From contig NW_006768808.1 of assembly GCF_000204055.1 (NCBI RefSeq), positions 609,478 to 673,477 on the forward strand: a stretch of DNA of 64,000 bases, in the 5' to 3' direction. This document shows positions 26,601 through 38,983 of this stretch, piece after piece (position 1 is the first letter of the stretch; each line of letters begins with the position of its first letter). Both the position numbers and the translations under genes were made by a program. The DNA comes from Melampsora larici-populina 98AG31 (taxonomy: Eukaryota > Basidiomycota > Pucciniomycetes > Pucciniales > Melampsoraceae). The notes below the pieces were generated by a model. That model saw nothing but the letters and a program-made list of their open reading frames with translations. It was not told where the DNA came from and did no database searches.

Positions 26601-27188
26601 ATGATCGGTCGGACCTCTGGTGATAAATGAGATGACGAGCGTAGAGGTCTCAATGGCATGATCAGCCATAGATTTTTCTGGATCTCCCTCCAGAATCTCT
26701 TCACGCCAGCGCAGTCGGCTTTGGCGCTGATCAAGGTTTTGACTAAAGTGCTCGAGTTGAGCGTAAGGTCTGCGAGCAGTGATATGATCGGCACCGGGAG
26801 GATAAGAATACCAACTCCCGGGAGGAAATGCACCCGTCCGGGCAGCTGCATGACCCCAACCAGGCTCATCGAGTTGGAAGTCGCGAGGAAGAGCGGCCCA
26901 TGGGGTTGGATGGGCTGAGGGAAGGTATGCTAGTTCATCCTCAGGGTAATTTGAGGCGGGATGGTTGCCAAAAGGGGTATGATGGGGATCATCCGTAACG
27001 GCCGGCCAATGAGGCTGTGCACCTTCCGGAGCGGAAGGATGAGACGGATGAGCGAAAGCGGGTGTTGGCCAGGCAGAGAGCGTATCATGCGGAGGTCGAG
27101 CTGAAGGGGGATGAGGTCGTGGTCGACCATAGTAGGCGCTGGGCGGATAATGGCCGGGACCATAAGGAGGAAATCTGCCGTAACTCAT
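23621..27188 (-). CDS. Unrecognised multi-exon protein with proline-rich N-terminus
   Basis: I do not recognise the family. The start at 27188 opens a Pro/His/Tyr-rich segment (MSYGRFPPYGPGHYPPSAYY...), followed by a helical stretch QLEHFSQNLDQRQSRLRWRE. About 15 exons can be followed with good splice sites, ending at 23621; examples are LDVLYFCVQAGYART, GFRYYPIPPPPNGQQE, VAAWHLSRVRADAQVSISYT, LEKLLVNAIATEADRSRNAA and the last exon GLMEHDMLCEFANIRLDLEK. The content is mainly helical with no transmembrane segment or signal peptide. Odd point: between QNLK and PPGAIIDRDEILFF (near 26525) the frame changes at an AAAA run with no intron available, so one base may be missing in the assembly. A conserved housekeeping role is plausible but unproven. 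Confidence 0.6.
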
Positions 27189-28116
27189 GCTTGAGAGGCC
27201 AGCTAGACTCGAAGCGGTAAGCTATTGAGGGTGAGAGCTGGTACGAGGTATATTGGACGAAGCGATACCAAGAAGATATATGTAAACGTGAACCAGAAAC
27301 GATGAGAACAAGAAAGATCAAGGCAAAGATGAATTTGATCGGGATGAAATTGAGTTTGAAAGGAACTTGAAGCTGAAATCGAGAGGCTGAAAGAACAAAT
27401 GTGAAAATACAGTTTATATGTAGTTTTAAGCTGTACACCTGCATCGTTGCATATATTTGTACAAATCTCTCCTATTCGATTTCAACCCTTTCACCTAGCC
27501 CAGCCTAGCCCAAACTCAATTCAGAGCATAGCAATTTAACAATTTCACCCTCGGAGTCATGATCGCGCTTAGATTCCAAATTCCGGGAGATCAATAGAAG
27601 TCGGGATATTCCTTTGTTCTTTAGCTTACAGGGACTCCTTTTGATGCTCAAAGCTGCTATATCTCAACCTCAGAACAATCTGAACTGCAAGAGCACATAG
27701 ATACGTCTCATTGTGGTAGAATTATTTTAGCCACTTTCCATACGTGAATCAACGAGGTGGTCCTTGCTCATATTATTTATCAGGAATCTTGTAATGAATA
27801 CTGAATATGAATAGTTTGGATCATGATTTACTTTGTGAGCAAAGCTGAGTGAGTACAACTATGCTCCCATATATACACCATAAACATGTTCTTCTTCACT
27901 GTGATCTAAAGAGAATTGGCCTTAGACAGCCGATATGGAAGTGTGCAACTGTATCAGTCAAGTGTACGTATTGCAGTTTCCTTGCAGATGCAAACTTCTC
28001 CAAGTAGTCCGCCGTACTGAGGACCAGGGAATGGTTTATGGGTGATTGAAGTCTACATTAACAAGTTGTTTGTATCAAATAATAAATGACACGGCTGACA
28101 ACATCTCGCGCCTCAT
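27189..28116. other. Intergenic, no gene seen
   Basis: About 0.9 kb between two minus-strand genes: the promoter of the proline-rich gene and the 3' region of LTN1. I see no RNA gene, repeat or supportable frame. Confidence 0.45.
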
Positions 28117-31100
28117 CTAAAATAGTGAGCGACACAATGGACATGAGGATCCATGGCTGGTAGCAAACCACTAGGCACATCAAAAGACGTATCAGCAATC
28201 ATTCAAAGATAATAGCAACCCTATCTTTCAGTTTCGAGTAAAAAAACTTACCTTGAAGATACAACTTGGATGGAACCTGTTATGACACGTCCGGCATGCT
28301 TTGGACGGCAGACTCCGATCGACCACTGAAATAATTGAGTAGCAAACTAGCACACAAATATACAAATTCAGATACAGAGATCAGAGGAGATCAGTTTGCG
28401 TAAGATGCAAGACAGTCAAAGACCAATACTCACTTGCGCAAGCTTCAACACCTTCGAAGTGAAGTGAAACATTCTTCTTGAACAGAGCGAGCGCTTCTGT
28501 AATTGACCCATTCTAAAAATGAACATTTTCTCATTAGTTCCAGGGACGTAATAGGAGCAAGTCATATACATACCTGACTAGCAATAGTATGTTGAATTGA
28601 TAAAATCCAAGCCCGCCACATCGCGTCTGGTACTCCAACTTTTCTAATGTCTAGAACCTCAACTGACTGTAATGGATACTGTGAAGGGATTTTCACTACA
28701 ATCTCCATCGATTCTTCATCAACCATGTATAATACCTTTACTTCGTTCGCCATTGTATTGACTTTGAGGGTCATCTGTTCATCTTCTAATTCCATTCCCG
28801 ATGCTTGCTCTTTCACCTTCCTCAACTCACGTCCAATTAGCAACGGCGAGAAGTGTCGAGTAAAGAAGCTTGCGACACTCAGCGAAAGTTGTTTATTTCG
28901 ACATTCTTCCCACCAAGTTCGGATATGAGCCGGGACAACGTGTAAGGCAGTGCAATAGACAAACGCTGCCAAGGCGACGGGTTCGGAATTGGATTCATCG
29001 ATGACTTTGATCACAAACCCCAGCACAAGCTTAGTTGGTCATGGCGAAATATAATATATTGAGATTGAGAATAAGAGATTCAAGGTACGCACACGACGTG
29101 TTGAATTCTGAAATATCCCATATCGAAATGTCGCGAGCTTTGCCACGATCCGAAATACGCAGAATGCGATGTAGAAGTGGTACCAGCCTCCGGGGTATCA
29201 GTCCCAAATCTCGAAGCTGAGTGTTGTAGGCGTTTCTTAGTCGTAAAGACTATGATGTAATTCGACACGGATGATGAGTCACAATTGCCTTCAAGCTACT
29301 GACAAAAGCTAAAGAGGCGTACAGCATTCTCAAAATAAGTGAACAACAGAAGCCAGCCCAGCAAGTGTGCAACTAGGTCATAGTCTGCCTCCCTATCCAG
29401 CAAGCTCAAAAGAATCTCCGGAATAGTGTGATGGTTCATCGGCGACTCCGGAGTCAGCTCGGCTTCAATCGAAAGAGAGTCTATATCTCGCTGCACGACC
29501 TTTCGGGCTAATGTGTATGCCAAAGTAGAGCTCGTGACCGACCGACTAAAAATAGACTGGACAAGCTAGATATATCAAGGCAACATGGGTCAGCAAGTAT
29601 CTTGCCCATGGGGGCAAGATTTCACCCACCTTTTCTACCGATTGATCAAGTGAATCACTGGGTGTCGCAGGATCGATCAAGATATCCTCAATAGCCAGTG
29701 AGAGAGACTCGATCGGTCGATTGATCTTTATGTCGACTGTGATCGGACAACCAAGGCAAGATCCAAAAGACTATGTGGTCAACAAACATCCCCTAGCAAA
29801 TCAATTCCATAGTACCTTACCCGGACGCGATACAAACAAACTATAAACAAGAGTGTAGCACTCTTTCAAAGACGTGCTGACGGCCGTTTTGAGAGTTTCG
29901 TTGCGCTTTGACAAGTCTTGTATAGCTTTGATCAAGAGGCATCCATGCCACACAGGAATCAAAGTTTTTTCCTCATCCCAGCAGCCTTCCTATTTCACAC
30001 GGAAGCTACTATTCAGCAGGAAGATCCTACCAGAAACTACTAATCGAAGAACTTGCCTCGAGATTGATCGCAACCAAATCTAGAATAGAATGCCAGTGAG
30101 ATCCTTGAACCGTCTGTATGATCGGGAGCAGAGAAGTGAATAACTCCAGCATGCGCGCGTTGAGCTCGAAGTCAATATCATCCGCATCTTTCAGCCAGCT
30201 TGTCAAAGTCTGTAATAAAAGGATACATCTTCTTTGAGGGAGAAATATGTGGGGCGAATCGATAGGAGGAGCCGTTGCATGAAGGAGCTTCACGAGACGT
30301 AGTCCCAAGGTATTAACTTTTGACACAGGTACATCGGTCAATCTACCTGCGGTTGTATTCTGATATTGCTGGAAAGCTTGGCTTGACATAAGATACGGTT
30401 TGATCGAATGTAAGATAGCGAGGGAGAGAGATGGAGCCGACTCTTCCACACTGCGAGCAAAGGATAGCCACTGCTCGAGATCATGCGGCTGGGAATTAGC
30501 GTGCTTAAAAATTAAGGTGAGAACTTTACGAAGACTCTGAGCAGCAATGATCTCAGTTCTGTTACGTTTAATAGCAAGAATCAAGTTACCAAGCAAAACA
30601 ATCAACTGATCATTACCATCTCCAGTAGGACTCGTAGGATTCTTGAAGTGAGCGATGGCGGTGATATGCCACTGAGGAGTAAGAGTATGAGCAAGCGATG
30701 AAATCAAGTATGTGAGATTTATGTCTATCACAGATACGATAGCTTCCAACTCTTCCGAAGTCATACTGTCTTGATTGCTGGTATTAGATGTGCTCAGTTG
30801 CAGCGAGTTCGATGCCCATTGGCCAAGGTACATGCAATGTTCCCATAGCCAACATTGTGCTTGCGCCAAGATGCGATCCTGTGCCAATAGATTCAGCACC
30901 GCCAATAAGATTCGGTCGTATGAAACGGTAGAGCTGATGAGACAATCAGCGGGATCCGTCGCGAGAACACAACCCCGAGAGACGAGAGGGTCGTGTATCA
31001 TGAGCAATGGAGGGTTGCTGCGAAATGGGACCATCTGGGTCAATGGAGAGTCTGAGCTGTTTCCGACTGGCAAACCGCTGAGGATAGTCGACGATGACAA

Positions 31101-33932
31101 TGTGGGAGAATGATCGATCAAGCGTTTGGAAGCTTCGATCAAATCGAAAGGATGGATCCGACAATTTGAATCAACAATACATTTCTGAAGCAATTCGAGC
31201 AAAACCGCAAGGAAACTATCTGAGCTTGAAGCCAGAAAGATCTTCGACAGTGCGATGTAGACCGTCTGCGCAAGTTTTGCCAGTTCATAAGCGGCGGAAC
31301 CGTGTAAGACGCCCCAAAAGTTTGCAACCATGTAAGTAGCGATGCCGATCTCTTTCGTAGTTTCAACTGGTAAAGTCTTGAGTGCGAGCTGCGGTTCATG
31401 CAATTCAGTAAAGTATGGTGCATAGGCCTGCATCATCAAGTGAAGATTTGTCAGATCAGGTGATAGCGCTCCTGAGAGATTTTTGGTCATTTGGGCACTT
31501 GATCCTGCACCCAGACGGTTTAAGACTTCAACCGCAGTGTCTGTCATGATTAAAGGTTGTGGATGAACTAAGACGGACTGAATAAAGGAAACAGTGGACG
31601 AATCGCCCTGAAGTAGTCGGGTCGTACATTCCAGCACAAAGTTATCCAACCCAGCAGGGGGGAGCTGAGTAGTTGATGGGCCATTTTTGATACGCTGGAT
31701 TATTTGTAGTAAGTAAGGTAGATGATGCATTGTCAGGTGTGCCGAATATGATTTAACGACATGACCCCAGACCTGAGCGCCTAAACCAGATATTTGGCAT
31801 GAAAGAGACGCGTAGAATAGGTCATGATGGGATGCTGATCCAGCCCAAAACTTTTGTGGTAGGACTTTACTGGTAAAGTCGGAGAAAGAGACTCGAATAG
31901 ACTCGTCCATTGCTTGAAACAGCGTAGCTTCTTCAGATATACAGATAGTGATGATAGGTACCCATGAATCACCTGCGTCATCTTGTCCAGCCCCAGATAG
32001 AGAGACACCGGTGATAGCCCGGGAGAATAATTGTTTGCGAGCTTGGCACAGTTGATGACTTATTTGATCGTGTTGATGCATTGCATAAGCTTTGTTAAGA
32101 AATGTGAGACAACGTAGCAACTTCAATTCGTCCATCTCCGTGTTGGCTGTTTCGAAGATGACTGGCCAAACATATACATTCGCTATTGGTGATCTTTGAG
32201 CAACATGCGCGATCGCCACCATCAGAGCATCAAGCTCTTGAGGAAACTGAAAAACACCGCTCAAGAGCAGGTTCCACATCCGTCGGAAATGGATCTCTAG
32301 GCCAACCTCACGATCTGGAGACGATCGTTTATCAAAAAAGATCAAAGCATCAGCAGACGCGTTATGGAATGCTGAAAGACCCAAGACTCCTGTAGACCGT
32401 AGTAGGCGACTCGGGTAAGCACTCCAGAGGTGGGAAAAAAAGTCGCTCATGCTAGGAGATGAGGAAGGAGTAAACATCGAGGAGGGGAACGAGGTAAGAA
32501 GGACTACCAAGGCCGGATACAGTAAGATTGGATTGGTGGAGCAAGCTGATTCGAGATATGAAAAAAACACGTCCGAAATCTTCCTCTTCGCGCTAGTCGG
32601 ATCTTCCTGCCCCGTCGTGTGGCTACTCTCTTCTGGCACAGGATCAAGATTATCTTCAGCTTTAGCCCAGAGATCGCTGCGACCGGATGTAAAGGAGGTG
32701 AGGCCGAGTATCATGGTCCCTTGTACACCGAAGTCCCTCTCACAAAGCGCGGAATGCAGTACGGGGTCGATCATGAATGGTATTGCGCTGTTTAGCAGGG
32801 CTGATTTGGGAAAGCAGGGGAAGTTATCAAGCTAGGGCATTCAAGAGTATAACTTCGAGGAAATCTCACGCTTTAAAACTTCTTTCCTAGATATTGTGTG
32901 CACCAGGTTCCAAAGAGCTTTCCGCACAGCTGGATCTTCCTTGTTGGAGGGCATAAGCATTTTCCATACCTCGGGCCGCCGCATGATCGATTCTTCTAGT
33001 GGCATAAACAGATCTTCCGGGTTGGGAAGAGTGCCGAGAAGATACACAAGCGCTTCCAATGCGGAAGCCCTTGTACGGTTGGTAGTGGCCTCAAGTGACT
33101 CGTCCAACACTGCCAATTTACGAGGGCAGCTCGATGGCGATACCAGCGGATCGACATTGGCCGGGATAGGTGAAATGATAAAAGTGATCAAATGGCGAAG
33201 TATCTCGGACGCGTACGGTTGCAGCGTGATTTTACCATTGTCCGGGCTATCACTGGAATTCACGTCAATAGTAGCACACCATGATTTTTCTGCAACCAGC
33301 CGGACTGCCTTGTCAGAATCGCACGTGCAAATCAACCAGGAGGCCAGGTATTCCGGTTGCTCCAGTTGAGACGGCGCCAATACATAGTCTCTACAATTCG
33401 GTTCCTCGAGTTGATCGTTCAGTAAGTCTCGATGCAGTGAAAGTAACAAATTCCTCACACGGCGAGAAGGGTGAAGGGCAAGCCGGGCAAAGTGGTGAGT
33501 TAATACTGGTATAGTTTCCAGAAGCTCATTGCGAGACATCAGATCATTCGACCCAAAGGCCGGCGAAGAGTTTGACTGTTGTTGCAGAACATCGCGGGTC
33601 CAACCTAGCCATTCTTCCAGACCTCGCTCGATCGTGACAGGGTCCTTTTTGCCCACCTTACGTAGCATGACTACACGTTCGGGCCCAACAGGACTTCCAT
33701 AAAGGCCGAGTTTTAGGGTATCGACTGGATCGGGATCACCAGAATAGACAGGCGGTGGTACATATTGTTTGACTTTGGGTGCCTTCTTGTCTTTCTTGTC
33801 TGCTTTCGTTTTCCCGGTTGTCATTGGACTTGGGCCATCGTTGGTTTGACTCGGATTATCCTTTGCGGCAGCCTTACGAGCTTGTTTTTTCCGAGTAGCA
33901 GAGGAAGCTGATGAAGTACTTTTGGGTGCCAT
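28117..33932 (-). CDS. LTN1: E3 ubiquitin ligase listerin (ribosome-associated quality control)
   Basis: Listerin/Ltn1 (yeast RKR1) ubiquitinates nascent chains on stalled 60S subunits. First exons: 32870-33932 (MAPKSTSSASSATRKKQARK start), 30075-32800, 29816-29989, 29630-29770 and a fifth starting at 29565, then further exons to 28117. The N-terminal domain is visible in the block around LGLYGSPVGPERVVMLRKVG and KKDPVTIERGLEEWLGWT. A long HEAT-like helical solenoid follows (exon 2 alone encodes over 900 residues). The C-terminal region carries the listerin-specific RWD-like block (IRTWWEECRNKQLSLSVASF, FFTRHFSPLLIGREL, WRAWILSIQHTI), then the RING finger: KACRTCHNRFHPSCIFK (28.3 kb) and WFATSHGSSCPLCRSLF at the very end. 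Downstream start MAPK at 33932 was chosen over an in-frame ATG at 34031 because it matches the Ala/Lys-rich listerin beginning. Confidence 0.93.
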
Positions 33933-34460
33933 GTGAAGGGTGTTGGTGACGTCTGGTGCTTTTTGTACTTTCACCACAAACCTTGATTCATCACCATAAG
34001 TCTCGGTTTCAAAGTGTCCCGACTGCTCCAAACCCGGGATACTCCGAGTACTAACTAGCGGGTATCAGCTGGTATCAGGCATGACGCAATAATGGAAAAC
34101 TCTCCTGACTTTTGATACGTCGATTGTTATGAGCAATTCTAGTGAGTATGGAGCCCTTGATGACACCCATGACCTGCTTTGGGATTCTTTTAGACCAATC
34201 TTTACAAACTTATCAGCCGCCCCTGGTGAGAAGACGCTAAACAATGGGTTTGATGATTTGTGAGCATATGATCAGCTTCGATGTCATTGTGGAGCATGTC
34301 ACCAGATGCGGTTTGTCCTAACTTAACCAAATCCCTCTCGGACGAGCGACGGTTTGTCATAGTTTATATCTTCACAAAGCATTGGTATAGCAGACAACAT
34401 GTCAATCTACATCAGGCTACTACAACAAACACTTGTCATCTGCCCTCAATTAGTCTAATT
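33933..34460. other. Intergenic between LTN1 and YME1
   Basis: Promoter and leader of LTN1 plus the 3' region of YME1, both minus-strand genes. An in-frame upstream ATG of LTN1 lies at 34031. Nothing else is seen. Confidence 0.45.
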
Positions 34461-37400
34461 TTATACTGCATCGCGCTCAATTCCCAGACCTTTGACTACT
34501 TTCCAAGCTTCTTCAGCTGAAAGTGTCTCATATTCAACTAGAGCATTAGCTAACCGATCCAACTCTTCTCTCTTCTCACGTAATAACTCCTTTGCACGTT
34601 TCTCGGCGGACTCTACCATTTCTAAGACTTCCAAATCGATAATGGCCAGTGTTTGCGGGGATAGTTGATCATCGGATCGGTAAGCTCTTGGACCGAGGCG
34701 AGTCGAAAACCCCATCTCCCGTATCATAGCAGTTGCAATCATTGTCGCAGTGTCGATATCAGACGAGGCCCCGGAGGTAACACTATAAAAATATCAACAT
34801 GAGTATCTTCTTACTTTGTGCTTGCGGACATCTTTAGCGACTTACTGCTCTTTGCCCATCAGCAACTCCTCCGCTGCACGGCCTCCCATGCCAACATCCA
34901 ATCTGGGTATAACACAGAGCGTGTGTATCGTCAGGCTCGTGCGTAGATCGTTTCAGGCTGAGATTGCTTTGACAAGACATCAGAGAGCGTACCTTGCAAG
35001 ACATTCCCGATAACTTTCACTCACTTTATCCATCTCTGGCAAAAAGTGTGTCTAAAGTGAAATCAAGTCCTGCGGTTCAGCTTATATCCATGGTATCATG
35101 GAAGACAACGCAACTCACAATTCCAAGGGCATGGCCTCGACGAAGGCAGGTTACTTTGTGCAATGGGGTTGCGCCAGGGGTATACATGCTTACCAAAGCG
35201 TGTCCAGCCTCATGGTACGCCGTCAATCGCTTTTGCTATATTTTCGTGATCCGAGCCGCATACCCAACTATGATCAATTGCGAGACACAGAGACAAGGTC
35301 ACCGAGTCTGTAGAAAGATACAAAGCAACATACCTGTGGGGAGGTGATGTAATTCTTGTTTTCTGCTCCCATCATGATCCGATCACGGGCCCAATCAAAG
35401 TGGCTCGCCGTGACGTTGTCCGCTCCCTCTCGGGAGGCTTTTACGGCAGCTTGATTGACCAAGTTTTGTAGATCAGCACCTGAGAAACCTGGAGTTGAGC
35501 GTGCAACAAAAGATAAATCGAGGTCTGGAAAAGAGATTTATTAGTCTGATTCTGACGAACTGTAGGGAAATGTTCTTACCGCTATTGACTGTGACATTCC
35601 TTGCATGATGTTTCAAGATCTGTACCCGGCCTCGAGCATCTGGTAACGGCACGGCGACATGTCGATCAAACCTGTCAAACATGATACACAGGCCAATCTT
35701 AGCAAGTATCATAAAACAAGCTGGAAAAGATAGCACACCGTCCTGGGCGGGTCAAAGCCTTATCTAGCGATTGCGGGAAGTTGGTCGCTGCCATCAAGAT
35801 GACTCCTTCCTGTACGCAAAGTAACAGGCGGAAAACATGTTGGCAATGTAAGTATAATGTAATAGTCTCTCTGCAAAAATCTATCGATCCCCATGTTACG
35901 CACAGTTTGTTGGAATCCATCGAGCTCGACCAAAAGCTGATTGAGGGTCTGTTTGATGTAATGTTGATCCTTACTCGACCTTTTCGCTCCGAGGGCATCC
36001 AATTCATCGATAAAAATAATCGCAGGAGCCGCCTTACGTGCTGCTGCGAAAAGCTCTCTGATCCGTCGCGCACCAACTCCAACATACATTTCGTCGAATT
36101 CGGAACCTGATGCAATGAAGAATTGCTTACGAGAGGAGTATGGTTAGCAGGTCGCACAACTAGTTTGAAAGACGAAGACATATGATGGGTGCATGAACGT
36201 GGAACTCACTACTCCTGCTTCACCGGCTACTGCACGAGCCAATAACGTTTTACCAGTACCGGGTGGACCCGTGAGCAATACACCTAGAATCCAGATCATC
36301 AGCGCAAGCAATGAGATGAGGTAATGGGAGGCGTGCAAAGCCGTATGACATACCTCGGGGCAGTCTGCCACCCAGTCTAGCGAAACGGAGAGGATCCTTC
36401 AAGAAATCCACGACTTCTTTCAACTCTTCTTTGGCCGAATCGCATCCATGCACATCCTCAAACTATTGTTAAAGAGATATTGAACTTGATGAGAATCTAC
36501 ATGTCAAGCTTGAAAAAGTTGCTTTTATATTACCGTCACAGGTGTTTGACCCTGAGGCTTGAATTCAGTAGGACCACCGGTCGGAGACGTGGCTTTCAGC
36601 AAACCAGAAGAGTCCATCACCAAACTTAACAACGTGAGCATCTATGCAGTAGCATTGCCAAAATGAACCAACGCTTAGTGAGAGCTACATTCGAGAGAAC
36701 CGGGTTCTCACCCGGCAAGCTGCGCAGCATTGAAAACTCTCGAATAGTCGGACGAACATACAATGAATGAATAAACCAATGTAACCCCGAGGAATTTGAG
36801 TGCGCGCATTGCCATGTTCCCTTTCAGCTCCTCAACCACAACACGTATGGTGCCGGCCGAATCAGAGTCAGGAGATGCATTCGATTGCTGGCCCGAAGTA
36901 AAAGCAGATTGACCAGTAGCAGTAGTGGCGGCGATTGCTTGTTGATTAGCAGCGTGTAAATCCTGTGGTTGAACAGCCGCTTTGGTACCCATTCGATTAA
37001 ATATTGCGGAGACAAGACTAGAACGAGTAAGCTTCAGTGATGTGAGTAGCTGGGTCAATTTAGTTTCAGAATTTAAAGTTGTTGGCGCAGGTTGAGCGAC
37101 GCTAGCAGATGGAGGCGGTAACGAATCGAGAAGAGCCTGTCGCTGCTTGGCGCGTGTTTGAAGCAGTTGGGTGAGATCGTTGATGGAGGCTCCCGGACGA
37201 CTGCCTTGAGCTTGAACCAATGCCTGGATATACCCACCCCAAAGTTCGCCATGATTCAGTATGTCACGAATCTTAAGGGATGAAGACTGCGGGCCTGAGG
37301 ATTGATCAAGGATCTGATCAAAGATCTGGCTGAGATGGGCAAGGTCTTTTGGAGTACCGGATTTGATAAGCTGGAGCAATTGAGGAATTTCTAATAAATC

Positions 37401-37721
37401 TGCATCGACAGCTTTATCGGCTGATGTCGATGAGACAATATTGGGGTCTTTTCCGGATGAGGAAGCAGAGGAAACTGGTTCCGTGGAGAGATGTCGGACA
37501 GACCAGGTGGTGAAGGGACCAAACGATGTACGAGAGAATGTAGGGATCGACGAAGTGGAATGAGATTGGTTGAGGAGTTCACTAGTCTTGTGAAGCCTAC
37601 GAGCGAAGTGGCTTGATCGTGAAGCTGGTGTGCGGGAGACAAGGATGAGATGAGTAAATTCCGTGGATATTTTGCCACGAAATGAGACTACTGACGATTT
37701 TGACGAGGTACTTGTGAGCAT
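34461..37721 (-). CDS. YME1: Mitochondrial i-AAA metalloprotease YME1 (FtsH family)
   Basis: ATP-dependent protease of the inner membrane facing the intermembrane space, degrading misfolded and regulated membrane proteins. Leading exons: 36762-37721, 36534-36641, 36354-36462 and 36210-36283, then further exons to 34461. The N-terminus is a long Ser/Arg-rich mitochondrial presequence and linker. A membrane segment spans the exon 1/2 junction ([20 protein letters not shown]). AAA module: [21 protein letters not shown], Walker A GPPGTGKT, pore motif and Walker B region [25 protein letters not shown], sensor [12 protein letters not shown], arginine finger RPGRFDRHV. Protease module: zinc motif HEAGH within [18 protein letters not shown], and the later zinc ligand in [15 protein letters not shown]. 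The family order is complete. YME1 is divergent from QCR7. Confidence 0.94.
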
Positions 37722-38458
37722 TGAGGCTCCGATGAATACTCTGGATAAAGATTACTAAGATATCCTGAGGCTGTAGGTTGCCGGCTGCAAGAGGAGAAAG
37801 CCTGTTTTCAGAAGTACAGTCCACATATCGTTATCAGTTTCGGATGAGCAAGAGGATCGCAAGCTAATCTGAAAAATGACTGACTCTGGTTGTTTTGACT
37901 CCATTCAAGAGGACTTCCTTCATCGACATCACCATCATGCCTTGACCATTAGAATCGAGCCTACTTTCTATCGAGATGATCGAGATCCCTACAAGACCCA
38001 ACATTCAGTCAACACATCCTACCATCCTCACCATCACACTGATATATATGATCAAATATGTTCACTTGTATGTGGCCTTGAGTTAAACTCCGAGATATCT
38101 TCTTCACTCCTTGATCTTGATCGGCTTAAGATAGAAGAAGCCCCCGGATCACCTGTAAATTCAATTCTTATCTATGTATCCGCAGATACCGGTCCTTGCC
38201 CTGTCGGTGTAATCCGACAGTCCGGGTAGTCGGAATGACACGGGATTCGGAGCACCTCGAGGACTTACGACTGCGGCGCATTCTCAGCACATTTCACAGA
38301 CATGTTATCTTATGTGTTTTCGGATCAGGATTACACCTTGCTCCGCACCGATTCCTATCTGGGCACACATCCACCAACTCACACATTGTCATCGACCATT
38401 GTACAACTATATCAAGTTCACTTCTCATAACTCGAGCGCCCAATCAAGCTTCGAATCA
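37722..38458. promoter_or_regulatory. Shared upstream region of YME1 and QCR7 (with an uncertain small frame)
   Basis: These 737 bases separate two divergently read mitochondrial genes. A plus-strand frame at 37876-38229 (MTDSGCFDSIQEDFLHRHHH) has codon use like the neighbours and a possible 31-nt intron, but no known domain; it could be a small gene, an upstream frame of QCR7, or noise. I do not count it as a gene. Confidence 0.4.
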
Positions 38459-38983
38459 ATGTCAGCCCTTGGAGTTTCAGTTTACCAACAAATTCGTGCC
38501 AACAAATCCTTATATCGCTTCTTGAAGCCGATTGCGAGTTGGTACGCTAACCTCGCTGGTTATCGGCAACATGGCCTCAAGTATGACGATTTGATCATTG
38601 AAGAAAATCCAGCCATGCAAAAGGTAACTTCGAATCATCATCTTTCAACATGCCTCAAACTACAACTCGTAACTAATACGCACTTTTAATTTAGGCCATC
38701 TCTCGATTAACGGAACGAGAACAATACGATCGAGCGTACCGACTTCGAGTGGCTTTTCAACTCTCTATCCTTCACAAGGAATTACCAAAAGCCCAATGGA
38801 CCAAACCGGAAGAAGTAAGTCACATTTTCAAGGAATCTGTTACTTTACTGGGAAACTCATCCGTTCGTGCTGGCTTGTGAATAGGATGTAAGGTATCTCT
38901 CGCCATTAGTTAAGGAGATCGAGGCTGAAGAGAAGGAAAGAGCTGCCTGGGATACGGCACAAGTCGCCAAGTCCTCTCACTGA
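38459..38983 (+). CDS. QCR7: Cytochrome bc1 complex subunit 7
   Basis: Matrix-side subunit of respiratory complex III (UQCRB/QCR7 family), needed for assembly around cytochrome b. Three exons: 38459-38623, 38695-38814, 38885-38983, giving 127 residues, the same length as the yeast protein. Family blocks are present in order: LAGYRQHGLKYDDLIIEENP, AISRLTEREQYDRAYRLRVA, FQLSILHKELPKAQWTKPEE and the acidic C-terminus. Introns of 71 and 70 nt have donors GTAACT and GTAAGT. The start MSALGVSVYQ was chosen because it gives the family length. Its neighbour YME1, read the other way, is also mitochondrial. Confidence 0.95.

Noticed and set aside
27189..28116. Possible tRNA gene
   Set aside because: I looked for B-box-like GGTTCRAATCC on both strands here and in other intergenic stretches and found none in a foldable context.
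32449..32835. Plus-strand open frame opposite LTN1
   Set aside because: It is the antisense shadow of a long, well-supported LTN1 exon and shows no motif.
34281..34520. Plus-strand open frame between LTN1 and YME1
   Set aside because: It overlaps the YME1 last exon on the other strand and has no known domain.
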